A DNA stretch of 64,000 bases from NCBI GenBank assembly GCA_963836695.1, contig CAWIKX010000010.1, positions 248,001 to 312,000 on the forward strand, in the 5' to 3' direction. Below, in pieces: positions 1 to 8,346 of this stretch. Source of the DNA: Roseiarcus sp963836695. GTDB taxonomy: Bacteria > Pseudomonadota > Alphaproteobacteria > Rhizobiales > Beijerinckiaceae. The position numbers and the translations under genes were made by a program. The notes below the pieces were generated by a model. That model searched no databases. It was not told where the DNA came from and was given only the letters and a program-made list of their open reading frames with translations. How positions within the stretch are numbered: position 1 is the first letter of the stretch; the number at the start of each line of letters is the position of its first letter.

Positions 1-1
1 G

Positions 2-814
2 TCTGTGTTTACCGCCTATCCCTTCGTCCAGATGTTATGGATGTCGCTTCACAATTGGTCTCTGCTTGAGACAAAGAAATGGGTTGGATTAGCAAATTTT
101 ATTAGGGCGTACAACGACCATCAATTCTGGCAATCCTTATGGTTTACGTTAAAGTACACATTGTACATCACACCTATTCTCATGATACTAGGGTATCTGA
201 TCGCGCTCCTCGTGGCGAAGAACACGCCATTGCGCCGTTTCACCCGCGCAGTCGTGTTCATCCCGGTTGTCATTGGCCTCGGAGTTTCAAGTCTGCTCTG
301 GTATTGGTTGTTCAGCTACAATTTCGGCCTGGTCAATCGTCTTCTGGTCGATCTCGGTATTGTCCACGCTCCGATCATCTGGTTCGGCGAGGACGCCAAT
401 CGGGCGCTTTGGGCGGTCATCGTTTCGATCGTGTGGAAGGTTGTCGGTTTCGGCATGCTGCTCTTCGTGGCGGCGATTCAGGCGATGCCTGATGACCTGA
501 CCGAAGCTGCGATGGTTGACGGCGCGTCCTATTGGCAACGCGTGGCCCGCATCACACTGCCCCTGACCTACAAAACGATTCTTCTGGTCACGTTAGTAAG
601 CGTGATCGGCTCGTTGCTGGCGTTTGACCAGTTCTTCCTCATGACCGCCGGGCAGCCCTTCAATCGGACAGCGTCGTTGGTATTTTGGATCTACCTCAAT
701 TCGTTTCCCTACTTGAAACTCGGGTACGGCGCCGCGTTGTCGTTGTTGCTCGCGGCCATCGTGCTTGTGTTCACGGTCGTCCAGGTAATTCTGACACAAC
801 GCAGCCGTGCGTGA
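2..814 (+). CDS. Sugar ABC transporter permease, MalF/UgpA type (5' partial)
   Basis: Inner-membrane permease of a carbohydrate importer. The frame is open to the window edge, so the first codons and probably the first membrane segment lie outside. At least five hydrophobic segments are visible. The cytoplasmic EAA loop that contacts the ATPase reads as EAAMVDGASYWQRVARITLP, which places it in the binding-protein-dependent transport family. The stop overlaps the start of the second permease by a few bases, as expected for an operon. The binding protein and ATPase are not in the window. A downstream GH127 enzyme suggests an arabinose-containing substrate, which is inference. Confidence 0.9.
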   Translation, partial: SVFTAYPFVQMLWMSLHNWSLLETKKWVGLANFIRAYNDHQFWQSLWFTLKYTLYITPILMILGYLIALLVAKNTPLRRFTRAVVFIPVVIGLGVSSLLWYWLFSYNFGLVNRLLVDLGIVHAPIIWFGEDANRALWAVIVSIVWKVVGFGMLLFVAAIQAMPDDLTEAAMVDGASYWQRVARITLPLTYKTILLVTLVSVIGSLLAFDQFFLMTAGQPFNRTASLVFWIYLNSFPYLKLGYGAALSLLLAAIVLVFTVVQVILTQRSRA

Positions 815-1745
815 CGCGCCGCATGGCCAAACTCAGGACTTTCGAGTGAACGACGGCAGCGCGACTTTCGCATATTCTCAGCGACGGACGAGGCAATCTT
901 TTGCGCGCCGTCGATATGATGGCAGTCAATTGCTCGTGGCCGCCGTTTGCCTGGCGATCTGCGCCGTCATGTTAGCGCCGCTGATCCTGTCCATTTCGGC
1001 GTCGTTGAAAACGACGTCCGAGGCCGCGTCGATCCCGCCGACCTATTTCAGCCATCATCTCAGTTTCGACAGCTATCAGAGGCTTTGGCGTTATCAAGCC
1101 GGTCTGCCCACCTACCTCGCGAACAGCGGCGGCGCCGCGTTCCTCACAATCGCCTTCTGCCTTCTTTTGACGATCCCGGCCGGATACGCGTTGGCGCGTT
1201 TCCCGGTGCCCGGCAAGGAATTCATCTTCATCTTCTTGCTCCTTGCACTGATTGTTCCTTACCAATCCCTCCTCACTCCCATCTTCTTCATGTTCGCTCA
1301 GTGGCATCTGACAAACACGTTAGTCGGCCTTGCGATTGTCCATACTACAATTCAAATCCCGTTCAGCCTTTACATTGTTCGCAACAGCTTTGAGGCGGTG
1401 CCGCGAGAGATCGAGGAGGCCGCGGTGATCGACGGCGCCTCGCTCTTCCAGGTTCTCACTTACATCTGTCTGCCGGCGATCCGACCAGCCATCGTGACTG
1501 TAGCGCTGTTCGCTTTCATTACCTCATGGAACGAGTTCCTTGGCGCGCTGGTCATCATGAACCGTGGCGTCACCTTTACCCTGCCGCTGGTTCTCGCGAA
1601 TGCGCGTCAGGAAACCAGCATCGGGGGAACAGATTGGGGCTTGCTGCAGGCGGGAATCACCATTTCGATCATTCCCTGCGTCCTCTTTTATCTGCTCTTA
1701 CAAAGATATTACGTCTCCGGGTTCACGAGCGGCGCGGTGAAATGA
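807..1745 (+). CDS. Sugar ABC transporter permease, MalG/UgpE type
   Basis: Second membrane subunit of the same importer, 312 residues. A hydrophilic stretch of about 40 residues precedes six predicted membrane helices. The EAA loop near residues 205-225 reads EEAAVIDGASLFQVLTYICL. The GTG start overlaps the previous gene by 8 bases, so translational coupling is likely. An in-frame GTG at 846 would give a shorter N terminus of more usual length. It is followed within 20 bases by a LacI-type regulator and then a GH127 glycosidase, forming a sugar uptake and degradation operon. Confidence 0.92.
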   Translation: MRDAPHGQTQDFRVNDGSATFAYSQRRTRQSFARRRYDGSQLLVAAVCLAICAVMLAPLILSISASLKTTSEAASIPPTYFSHHLSFDSYQRLWRYQAGLPTYLANSGGAAFLTIAFCLLLTIPAGYALARFPVPGKEFIFIFLLLALIVPYQSLLTPIFFMFAQWHLTNTLVGLAIVHTTIQIPFSLYIVRNSFEAVPREIEEAAVIDGASLFQVLTYICLPAIRPAIVTVALFAFITSWNEFLGALVIMNRGVTFTLPLVLANARQETSIGGTDWGLLQAGITISIIPCVLFYLLLQRYYVSGFTSGAVK

Positions 1746-1763
1746 ACGCTGGATCGTCACGGC

Positions 1764-2861
1764 ATGACTGAAGAGCCGATCAGACCCGCTATCGGCGCGA
1801 GGCGACACGAGCAAGGACCTGCGCGCGTGAACCCGACAATCCACGATGTGGCCCGCGCGTCCAATGTTAGTATTGGCACGGTCTCGAAAGCTCTAAACAA
1901 TAATGGCAGCCTGCGTCAGGAGACTCGCGAACAAATCGCCCTTGCTGCCGAAGCCATCGGATATCGTCCCAACGATCTCGCGCAAAGCCTGCACCGGGCG
2001 CGCTCAATGACCGTTGGCATTCTCTCCAACGACAGCTTCGGACAATTCGCGTTTCCGATCGTCGAGGCGCTCGAGCGGCGCCTCTTCGAGCATGGCATCG
2101 CAGTCTTCATGTGCAACGCCACCGACGATCCCGTGCGCGAGCGCCAGCATATCGATCAGCTATTGGGCAAGCGGGTCGACGGCCTCGTCGTCACGGCGCG
2201 ACGGGCTGACCGGCGCGCGCCGATCGACGCAGCGGCGCGCGGCTTGCCAGTAGTTTACGTGTTCTCGCAGGTTGAGAATCCGGACGCGCTCTGCCTCTTG
2301 CCGGACGATGAGGGGGGCGCGCGACTTGCGGTCAGCCATCTCGCCGCTCTCGGCCGAGGGCGGATCGCCCATATCACCGGACCGGAACGGTTCGAGGCGG
2401 TTCGGCTGCGCGAGCTCGGCTGGCGCAAGGCGCTCGCCGAGGCGGGTTTGAAAGCGCAGGCGGGTGATTGTCGTGCCGGCCATTGGTCCGAGGCCTGGGG
2501 ACGCGAGGCGACGCAAAATCTCATGTCGCGTCGGCGCGGCGCCCCCGACGCGCTCTTTTGCGGCAACGATCAGATCGCGCGCGGCGCCGTTGATGCGCTG
2601 CGCGAGATGGGCCTCGAGGTGCCAGACGACGTGGCCGTGGTCGGGTTCGACAATTGGGGCGTAATGGCGGAGGCGGCGCGACCGACACTTACCAGCGTCG
2701 ACATGAATCTTGAGGCCTTGGGCCGCGAGGCCGGCGCATCGCTCATGGAGATGATGGGGGGCTGCGGGCTTAAGGGCGTGCGTCGATTGCCATGTTCTCT
2801 CGTCATTCGCGATTCGTGCGGAGCAGGCCAACGGCGCGCCAAAAGGGGAAGACAATCATGA
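1764..2861 (+). CDS. LacI-family transcriptional regulator
   Basis: Ligand-controlled repressor. An N-terminal helix-turn-helix (TIHDVARASNVSIGTVSKAL) is followed by a periplasmic-binding-like effector domain to the C terminus, including the C-lobe text DDVAVVGFDNWG common in LacI/PurR proteins. The ATG at 1764 gives 21 residues ahead of the DNA-binding domain. A GTG at 1827 starts right at the domain (MNPTIHDVA), matches family architecture and is the likelier start. It sits between the permease genes and the GH127 gene and probably controls them through a sugar ligand. Its stop overlaps the next start as ATGA. Confidence 0.93.
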   Translation: MTEEPIRPAIGARRHEQGPARVNPTIHDVARASNVSIGTVSKALNNNGSLRQETREQIALAAEAIGYRPNDLAQSLHRARSMTVGILSNDSFGQFAFPIVEALERRLFEHGIAVFMCNATDDPVRERQHIDQLLGKRVDGLVVTARRADRRAPIDAAARGLPVVYVFSQVENPDALCLLPDDEGGARLAVSHLAALGRGRIAHITGPERFEAVRLRELGWRKALAEAGLKAQAGDCRAGHWSEAWGREATQNLMSRRRGAPDALFCGNDQIARGAVDALREMGLEVPDDVAVVGFDNWGVMAEAARPTLTSVDMNLEALGREAGASLMEMMGGCGLKGVRRLPCSLVIRDSCGAGQRRAKRGRQS

Positions 2862-4795
2862 GCGAGAGCGCCTATTCCGCGATCCCGTTTTCGGATGTCC
2901 GGATCACCGGTCCGTTCTGGCGCGAGCGGCTTGAGACCGTGCTCAAGCACACAATTCCGAGCCAGCACGCGAAGCTGAAAGAGGTGGGCATCCTCAATTC
3001 GCTCAAGCTGCCGAAACCTATTCCGCCGCTCACGATCCCGAGGAACAGCCATAACTTCACCATGCAGGTGTTCTGGGATTCGGATGTCGGCAAATGGATC
3101 GAGGCCGCGAGCTACGCGCTCGCCCATCGGCGCAATGCCGACATCGAAGCGAAAATCGACGCCATCGTCGACGACCTCGCGCGCGCCCAGTCACCCGACG
3201 GCTATCTCAACTGCTGGTACAATGGGCGAGAGCCGGACAAGCGCTGGACCAATCTGCGCGACAATCACGAGCTCTACAACGCCGGGCATCTGCTCGAAGG
3301 CGCGATCGCCTACTTTCGCGCCACCGGACGACGCGAGCTGCTCGACATCATGGAGCGCTATGTAGACCACATCGCCGCAACCTTCGGGCGTGGGCCAGAG
3401 CAGAAGCGCGGCTATTGCGGGCATCAGGAAATCGAGCTTGCGCTAGTCAAGCTTTACCGGCTGACCGGCGATCGCCGGCGCCTCGATCTTGCATCCTATT
3501 TCATCGACGAGCGAGGCCGTCAGCCGCATTATTTCACTCAAGAAGCGCTGGCGCGTGGCGAGGATCCGGCCAGTTTCTGGGCCGGAACCTATGAGTACAA
3601 CCAGTCGCATATCCCCGTCCGCGAACAGACCCAGGTCGTGGGACATGCGGTGCGCGCCATGTATATGGCCTCCGCGATGGCCGACCTGGCGTCGGAGCTT
3701 GGCGATAAGGGCCTCAAGCGCGCTTGCGAAGCGCTGTGGCGCGACGTCACCGCCGCGCAGATGTATGTGACCGCCGGCCTCGGACCGAAAGCGACCAACG
3801 AAGGCTTCACGGAGCCGTACGATCTGCCGAACGAAACGGCCTATGCCGAGACCTGCGCCTCGGTCGCGCTGATTTTCTGGGCGCAACGCATGGTCCATCT
3901 CGATCTCGACGGGCGCTATGCCGACGTCATGGAGCTTGCGCTCTTCAATGGTGCGTTGACTGGGCTTTCGCGCGAGGGGGCGCATTACTTCTATTCCAAT
4001 CCGCTCGAGAGTCGTGGCCAGCACAAAAGGTGGGAGTGGCACCTTTGCCCTTGTTGCACGATGAATGTTTCACGCTTGGTCGCGTCCGTGGCCGGCTATG
4101 CGATCTCGATGCGTGAGGATGGCGTCGCCTTCCACCTCTATGGCGGATTCGAAACCACAACGACGTTGGCCGGGGTGAAAGTGGCCTTGCGTGAGACGAG
4201 CGACTATCCATGGGCGGGCGAAGTCCGCATCGAGGTCGATCCTGAGACACCTGTTGCTTTCGATCTCAAGCTGCGCATTCCCGGCTGGGCGAAGAGCGCG
4301 AGCGCGGCTGTCAGCGGCGACCCGATCGCGCTGACGCCAACGAACGGCTATGTGACCATTCATCGCGTCTGGCAAAAGGGCGACGCAGTGGCGCTCGATC
4401 TCAAGATGCCGGCTGAACGGCTCTACGCCCATCCGAACGTGCGCATGGATGTCGGGCGCGCGGCGCTCAGGCGTGGTCCATTGATCTATTGTGTCGAGGA
4501 GGCTGACAACCCTGGCGGACCGGTCCAAACTCTGGCGCTGCCGCGCGCTGCGCCACTCGACGCCGAATGGAGAAGTGATTTGTTCGGAGGCGTGATGACC
4601 CTAAAAGCGCGCGCGAACAGGCTCGTTCCGGACAAAGAGGGCGGCGCGCTCTATTCAACTGAGCCCCCCGAGGTCCGCGACGCTCCGCTGGTCGCGCTGC
4701 CCTATCATCTATGGGCCAATCGCGCGCCGGGTTCCATGCAAGTATGGGTGGCGGAGCTTGATCGAGATTTACCCCCGTCGCTCGATCAACCTTAG
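2858..4795 (+). CDS. Glycoside hydrolase family 127 (beta-L-arabinofuranosidase-like)
   Basis: A 645-residue cytoplasmic-type enzyme with no signal peptide. It matches the former DUF1680 family, whose studied member HypBA1 removes beta-1,2-linked L-arabinofuranose using a zinc-bound cysteine nucleophile. Visible residues fit this: E331 and C333 in AYAETCASV, and the cysteine cluster C397, C399, C400 in LCPCCTMNV. An (alpha/alpha)6 barrel comes first and beta-sandwich domains follow. The start at 2858 is chosen because it overlaps the lacI stop as ATGA and gives the family N terminus; the frame is open further upstream. Other GH127 activities exist, so the exact substrate is uncertain. Confidence 0.9.
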   Translation: MSESAYSAIPFSDVRITGPFWRERLETVLKHTIPSQHAKLKEVGILNSLKLPKPIPPLTIPRNSHNFTMQVFWDSDVGKWIEAASYALAHRRNADIEAKIDAIVDDLARAQSPDGYLNCWYNGREPDKRWTNLRDNHELYNAGHLLEGAIAYFRATGRRELLDIMERYVDHIAATFGRGPEQKRGYCGHQEIELALVKLYRLTGDRRRLDLASYFIDERGRQPHYFTQEALARGEDPASFWAGTYEYNQSHIPVREQTQVVGHAVRAMYMASAMADLASELGDKGLKRACEALWRDVTAAQMYVTAGLGPKATNEGFTEPYDLPNETAYAETCASVALIFWAQRMVHLDLDGRYADVMELALFNGALTGLSREGAHYFYSNPLESRGQHKRWEWHLCPCCTMNVSRLVASVAGYAISMREDGVAFHLYGGFETTTTLAGVKVALRETSDYPWAGEVRIEVDPETPVAFDLKLRIPGWAKSASAAVSGDPIALTPTNGYVTIHRVWQKGDAVALDLKMPAERLYAHPNVRMDVGRAALRRGPLIYCVEEADNPGGPVQTLALPRAAPLDAEWRSDLFGGVMTLKARANRLVPDKEGGALYSTEPPEVRDAPLVALPYHLWANRAPGSMQVWVAELDRDLPPSLDQP

Positions 4796-5082
4796 AATTT
4801 GGCCCTTTCGCGTACTCTGGTTCAAGCTCCGTAACTCTGCGGAAAATCACGGCCTTGGTTAGCGAAGAACAACGTTCCTTCAAAGCTCCGATGCGTGTGC
4901 AACGGTGGCCGGCCATCCAATTCGACTCGGAAATCTCGGCTCCGCCCCGGCGCTGAGCAGCACCCAGGATCCAATTTCGAATGGCAAGGCCAACATCGCG
5001 GTGTTCTCGGAGAAGGAACTCCCGTCCGTGCGCGCGTTCGAAGTTGGCCTGCTGGACGGAGCCAAGAAATACACAGGCTTAC
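4796..5082. other. Intergenic stretch without a supported gene
   Basis: The 287 bases between the GH127 gene and the convergent cobS gene carry only short open frames. The best, at 4905-5090 on the plus strand, would encode about 60 residues with no recognisable domain, and its ribosome-binding site is not convincing. I see no clear terminator or RNA structure. Confidence 0.4.
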
Positions 5083-5886
5083 TTAGGTGAATGTATGCCC
5101 GATGAGAAGTCCGCACCAGGCGGCGATCTCGCCGAATTGTTGTGCGGCGCCCGCCACGTCGCCCGTCTGCCCGCCGATCGCGCGCCGCGCTAACGCCACA
5201 ATAAGCAAGGCCCCGGCGCCACTCGTGAGCGCCGCGAGGAGCGCCTGGGCGACGCCAAGTGCGACGAGGCCGAGCGCAACCGCGATAATGACGGCCGAGC
5301 CCCATGCAGCCGCGAGCGCGTTCGAATTGAGACGGCCGGCCGCGGCGCCCGCGCCCTCGGAGCGGGCTGGCGGCAGAAGGGCGAGCGGAGTCAATGCGCC
5401 GGCGCGCGAGAGCGCGGCGACCAGCATCAGGCTCAGGCTTGCTCGCCAGAAGCCGCCGTCTAGCGCGGCGGTCAGCGCGCCAACGCGCAGGATGAGCGCG
5501 AGTGCGATCGCGATCGCGCCATAGGCGCCGATGCGGCTGTCGCGCATGATCTCGAGCTTCCTCGTCCGCGTCGCGCCGCCGCCGAAGCCATCGGCGACGT
5601 CGGCGAGGCCGTCCTCGTGGAGCGCCCCGGTGAAGGCCACGAGCGCCGCAGTCGCGAGGCCGCCGCGCAGGAGCGGCGGCAGCCCGAGCAGCGCGGTGAG
5701 CGCGAGGACCACTCCGCCGATCAGACCAACGAAGACGCCGGCGATCGGCGCCGCCCAGGCGATTCGGTCAATGTCGAGCGTCGCGGCGGGCCGCGCCTTC
5801 CCGACAGGCAAGCGCGTAAAGAAGCGCAGTGCGTCGCCGATGTCGCGGGCGGCTAGAGCGAAACGGCGCGGCGAGTTCAAGCGCAT
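5083..5886 (-). CDS. cobS: Adenosylcobinamide-GDP ribazoletransferase (cobalamin synthase)
   Basis: Integral membrane enzyme that joins adenosylcobinamide-GDP to alpha-ribazole (phosphate) in the last steps of vitamin B12 assembly. The 267-residue protein carries the family signature HEDGLADVADGFGGG near residues 90-105, followed by several alanine- and leucine-rich membrane helices. It lies 12 bases after a DUF1772 gene on the same strand, so the two are probably co-transcribed. No other cobalamin gene and no cobalamin riboswitch is visible next to it. Confidence 0.95.
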   Translation of the reverse strand: MRLNSPRRFALAARDIGDALRFFTRLPVGKARPAATLDIDRIAWAAPIAGVFVGLIGGVVLALTALLGLPPLLRGGLATAALVAFTGALHEDGLADVADGFGGGATRTRKLEIMRDSRIGAYGAIAIALALILRVGALTAALDGGFWRASLSLMLVAALSRAGALTPLALLPPARSEGAGAAAGRLNSNALAAAWGSAVIIAVALGLVALGVAQALLAALTSGAGALLIVALARRAIGGQTGDVAGAAQQFGEIAAWCGLLIGHTFT

Positions 5887-5898
5887 CAGGCGCGCCGT

Positions 5899-6324
5899 TC
5901 AGCGGTGGGCCCACAGAAACACGAGAACCGCGACCACCCCAATCGCCGTCAATCCCAATTCGACAATGCCCCACTGGCGAACGAGGGCGCGCGCCGCGGC
6001 CACATCACCTCCGCGAAGCGAGCGGATCTGATTGTCGAGGGGCGACATGACGAAGAAGGCATAGAGCCAGCTTCCGATGATGATGACCGCGCCAAACGCC
6101 CAGCGCACGTCCTGGGTGTCGAAATAAGCGATGAAGCCAGAGATCGCCGCTGCGAGCGCAAGCGCGACGAGAAGCGCGACGCCTCGGCTGTCGCTGGGCC
6201 CCCATTCGCTAAGCAACGCCGCATCCTCAAGCTTGAGGCGAGCCGGCTGCTCGACCCAGTTCACATAGAACGTGGCGCCAGTGAAGGCGGCCGCGAAGGC
6301 GAGCGCGAGCGTTCCCCAGATCAT
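5899..6324 (-). CDS. DUF1772-type four-helix membrane protein
   Basis: A 141-residue membrane protein with four hydrophobic segments and a conserved-looking loop FVMSPLDNQI between the second and third. It resembles the DUF1772 (anthrone-oxygenase-like) family, whose bacterial members are mostly uncharacterised. It is the first gene of a probable two-gene unit with cobS, but nothing in its sequence links it to cobalamin. It is divergent from crcB, with the fluoride riboswitch in between. Confidence 0.75.
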   Translation of the reverse strand: MIWGTLALAFAAAFTGATFYVNWVEQPARLKLEDAALLSEWGPSDSRGVALLVALALAAAISGFIAYFDTQDVRWAFGAVIIIGSWLYAFFVMSPLDNQIRSLRGGDVAAARALVRQWGIVELGLTAIGVVAVLVFLWAHR

Positions 6325-6387
6325 GATGGCTCCCTGTTGCTAAGCGGCCCATCTAGCATGAAGTGGGCCGGAAAGCGCGGGGCGTCC

Positions 6388-6393
6388 TTGACA
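6388..6393 (+). promoter_or_regulatory. Possible -35 element ahead of the fluoride riboswitch
   Basis: An exact TTGACA lies about 33 bases before the riboswitch core, in the right orientation for crcB. No convincing -10 hexamer is visible at 17 bases (CACGCT), so the promoter call is tentative. Confidence 0.35.
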
Positions 6394-6425
6394 GGGCGCA
6401 TGGGCGAGACCACGCTTAGAAAGCA

Positions 6426-6473
6426 GGCGATGGGGTTCGCCTTTAACCGCCCCCAGGGCTAATGACTCCTGTC
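6426..6473 (+). ncRNA. Fluoride riboswitch (crcB motif)
   Basis: The stretch has the conserved parts of the crcB RNA in order: GGCGATGGGGTTCGCC as the first stem-loop, TTTAACCGCC as the joining strand and start of the next stem, then AGGGCTAATGACTCCTG with the conserved 3' segment that forms the pseudoknot and ion site. It lies on the same strand as the fluoride channel gene crcB, 173 bases before its start. In the known class, fluoride binding turns on the downstream exporter. I see no clear terminator with a U-run, so control may act by translation or by a structure I cannot fold by eye. Confidence 0.9.
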
Positions 6474-6574
6474 CGGCCATTTTGGCAGACGGAGAGCCAT
6501 GCGTTGATCATGCGCAACATCATCCTTCCACGAGCGCAGATTCTTACACTCTCCTGCTCCCGCGGGGCGCCTTC

Positions 6575-6649
6575 ATGATTGCGCTTGAGGTTCGGCTCCG
6601 CCTGCCGCGCCCTCCCGCCCGACCCTTGCGCGATAGCAGAGACGCATGA
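6575..6649 (+). CDS. Possible short leader ORF overlapping crcB
   Basis: A 24-codon frame begins with ATG at 6575 and ends with TGA overlapping the first crcB ATG (ATGA). The peptide is arginine- and proline-rich with no similarity I recognise. The arrangement would permit translational coupling between the riboswitch leader and crcB, but a chance frame is equally possible. Confidence 0.2.
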   Translation: MIALEVRLRLPRPPARPLRDSRDA

Positions 6650-7023
6650 TGTGGACTTATGTCGCGATCGCGATTGGCGGCACGCTCGGATGCTGGGCGA
6701 GGTACGCGCAGACCAACTTGGTGCAAGAGGTGTTCGGCCGCGATTTTCCACTCGCGACCCTCAGCATCAACGTGATCGGAAGCTTCATGATGGGCTTCTT
6801 GTTCATCTTGACGCTCGAGCGCCTGATGATTCCGCCAAGCGTTCGAGTCGGCGTGCTGACCGGGGTTCTCGGCGGATACACGACCTTTTCGACCTTCGAG
6901 ATGGAGACTCTCCTGCTTGCCGAGAACGGAGAATTCTTCAAGGCCGGGCTCTATGTGGTCCTTTCCGTCGTTATAGGATTCGCGGCCGCATTCGGCGGCG
7001 CCTATATCGCTCGAAACCTGTGA
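6646..7023 (+). CDS. crcB: Fluoride ion channel CrcB/FluC
   Basis: A 125-residue membrane protein of the Fluc family, which forms dual-topology dimers that let fluoride leave the cytoplasm. Four hydrophobic helices are visible with the family motifs IGGTLGCWARY near the N terminus, NVIGSFMMGF in the second helix, and GGYTTFSTFEME in the third. Two ATGs stand side by side at 6646 and 6649. The fluoride riboswitch upstream on the same strand confirms the function and gives the regulation. Confidence 0.97.
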   Translation: MMWTYVAIAIGGTLGCWARYAQTNLVQEVFGRDFPLATLSINVIGSFMMGFLFILTLERLMIPPSVRVGVLTGVLGGYTTFSTFEMETLLLAENGEFFKAGLYVVLSVVIGFAAAFGGAYIARNL

Positions 7024-7193
7024 CGACGTCGACTGAAGTGCTCGAATTCCTCGATGAGCCGCGGGCGGCCGAGGCGGCCCTCGATCTGCCCGAAAGTCGG
7101 GTTCCTCAGGGGCACATCGTGTCCTGGCCACCCTAAACGCTATTGCGCCCCGGCAGCGCCTCCAAGTTAATCTCGACGGCAGACGTGACGAAA

Positions 7194-7433
7194 TTAGTGG
7201 TGCGCCGTTCCCCGGAGGTGGCGCGCATGATCCGCGGTCCGGCGCGCTCTTTGCCGGTTGAGCGTGTTTCTATGCCGCGTCCGAGCCGCGTTCGACCCAG
7301 CGCCCGCCCCTGTCCTTGGGATGTCGGCGGCCGAAGCGGCGCCCGGCGGCGGATTGCTTTGTGCAGAGGCCGGCGGAGGAGCAAGGGCCAGCATGAGGAC
7401 GACGCCGACCGAGGCGAAGATTGCGTTGCGCAT
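7194..7433 (-). CDS. Small secreted hypothetical protein
   Basis: A 79-residue product beginning with a clear Sec signal peptide (MRNAIFASVGVVLMLALAPPPASA, cut here in the middle: a short basic start, hydrophobic core, then ASA before QSN). The mature part of about 53 residues is rich in Ala, Arg and Thr and has no domain I recognise. A purine-rich site AGCAGGGA lies about seven bases before the start. The function is unknown, and it has no obvious operon partner. Confidence 0.5.
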   Translation of the reverse strand: MRNAIFASVGVVLMLALAPPPASAQSNPPPGAASAADIPRTGAGAGSNAARTRHRNTLNRQRARRTADHARHLRGTAHH

Positions 7434-7559
7434 TTTGTATCCCTGCTTTGTTTACCAGCCACGACGGCGACCGAGATCGCGCGGTTACCTTTACACTCCG
7501 CCCGGCCGGGAGGCTCAGCCATCGAGCGTCCCTCTCCATACCTGCATCGAGCCGCTAAT

Positions 7560-8345
7560 TCAGAACCCGAGAACGGTCGCGTTGATCGAGGCTTCGAGGC
7601 CCCCGTCGACCGGCAAATTGGCGCCGTTGATCCACCGAGCCGCGTCCGAGCAGAGGAACAGGGCCGCAGGCGCGACGTCGGATGCGGACCCGGCGCGGCC
7701 GACCCGCGCGATGTCGTCATCAACGCGCGGATCACCGAAGATCTGCCGAAATTCCTTGAGTATGGGCGTCGTCACCGGGCCCGGGCTCACCGCGTTGACC
7801 CGCACTCCGCGGTCCTTGAATAGCGATTGATGCGCCGCCTGCATCGTCCATAAGAGCAGGAGCTCCTTCGAAAGCGGATAGGCCTCGCTCTCGGGAACCT
7901 CATGTGCTGCGAGGAGCTTGGCGAGATCAGGAAACCCCGGCGCGCTCACGAACGCCTTCGCGCGCTCCACATTGGCGCGCCAGCCGTAGCCAGCGATCGA
8001 CGCAACGTTGACCACCGCGCCGCCTTCGCGCAGCCTCGGCGCGAGGCTTTGAGTCAATTCGCGAAGCCCATAAAAGTTGATCGCAAGCGTCTTCGCCGCG
8101 CCAATCATCCCGGACACGCCAGCGACGTTGCACAAAGCGTCGAAACGCTGCGGCAGCGTCCCAACAATCTCGGCTACGCCTTGGGCCGAGCCGATGTCTG
8201 CCCTGATGAAAGCGCTGAGCGGCCGCGCAGGCTCATTGATATCAACGCCAATGATGTCGGCGCCGAGCGCCTGGGCAAGCTCGCCCAAACGCGCCCCGAT
8301 TCCAGACGAAATTCCGGTGATGACGATTGTCTTTCCCAGGAGCAC
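7560..8345 (-). CDS. Short-chain dehydrogenase, coniferyl-alcohol/3-alpha-HSD-like
   Basis: A 261-residue NAD(P)-dependent oxidoreductase of the SDR superfamily. It has the cofactor motif TGISSGIG at residues 10-17, the NVAG motif at 73-76, catalytic Ser116 and the pair Tyr156/Lys160. A 30-residue insertion before the active-site Tyr and the opening resemble the subgroup that includes 3-alpha-hydroxysteroid and coniferyl-alcohol dehydrogenases. It starts one base after livM ends, so it is the last gene of the liv operon. This suggests it acts on the imported compound, possibly an aromatic or alicyclic one rather than an amino acid. Confidence 0.88.
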   Translation of the reverse strand: MLLGKTIVITGISSGIGARLGELAQALGADIIGVDINEPARPLSAFIRADIGSAQGVAEIVGTLPQRFDALCNVAGVSGMIGAAKTLAINFYGLRELTQSLAPRLREGGAVVNVASIAGYGWRANVERAKAFVSAPGFPDLAKLLAAHEVPESEAYPLSKELLLLWTMQAAHQSLFKDRGVRVNAVSPGPVTTPILKEFRQIFGDPRVDDDIARVGRAGSASDVAPAALFLCSDAARWINGANLPVDGGLEASINATVLGF

Positions 8346-8346
8346 G

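Noticed and set aside
5083..5886. A cobalamin riboswitch near cobS
   Set aside because: cobS follows a DUF1772 gene by 12 bases, and I see no B12-box-like sequence ahead of that gene; the structured RNA there is the fluoride riboswitch on the other strand.
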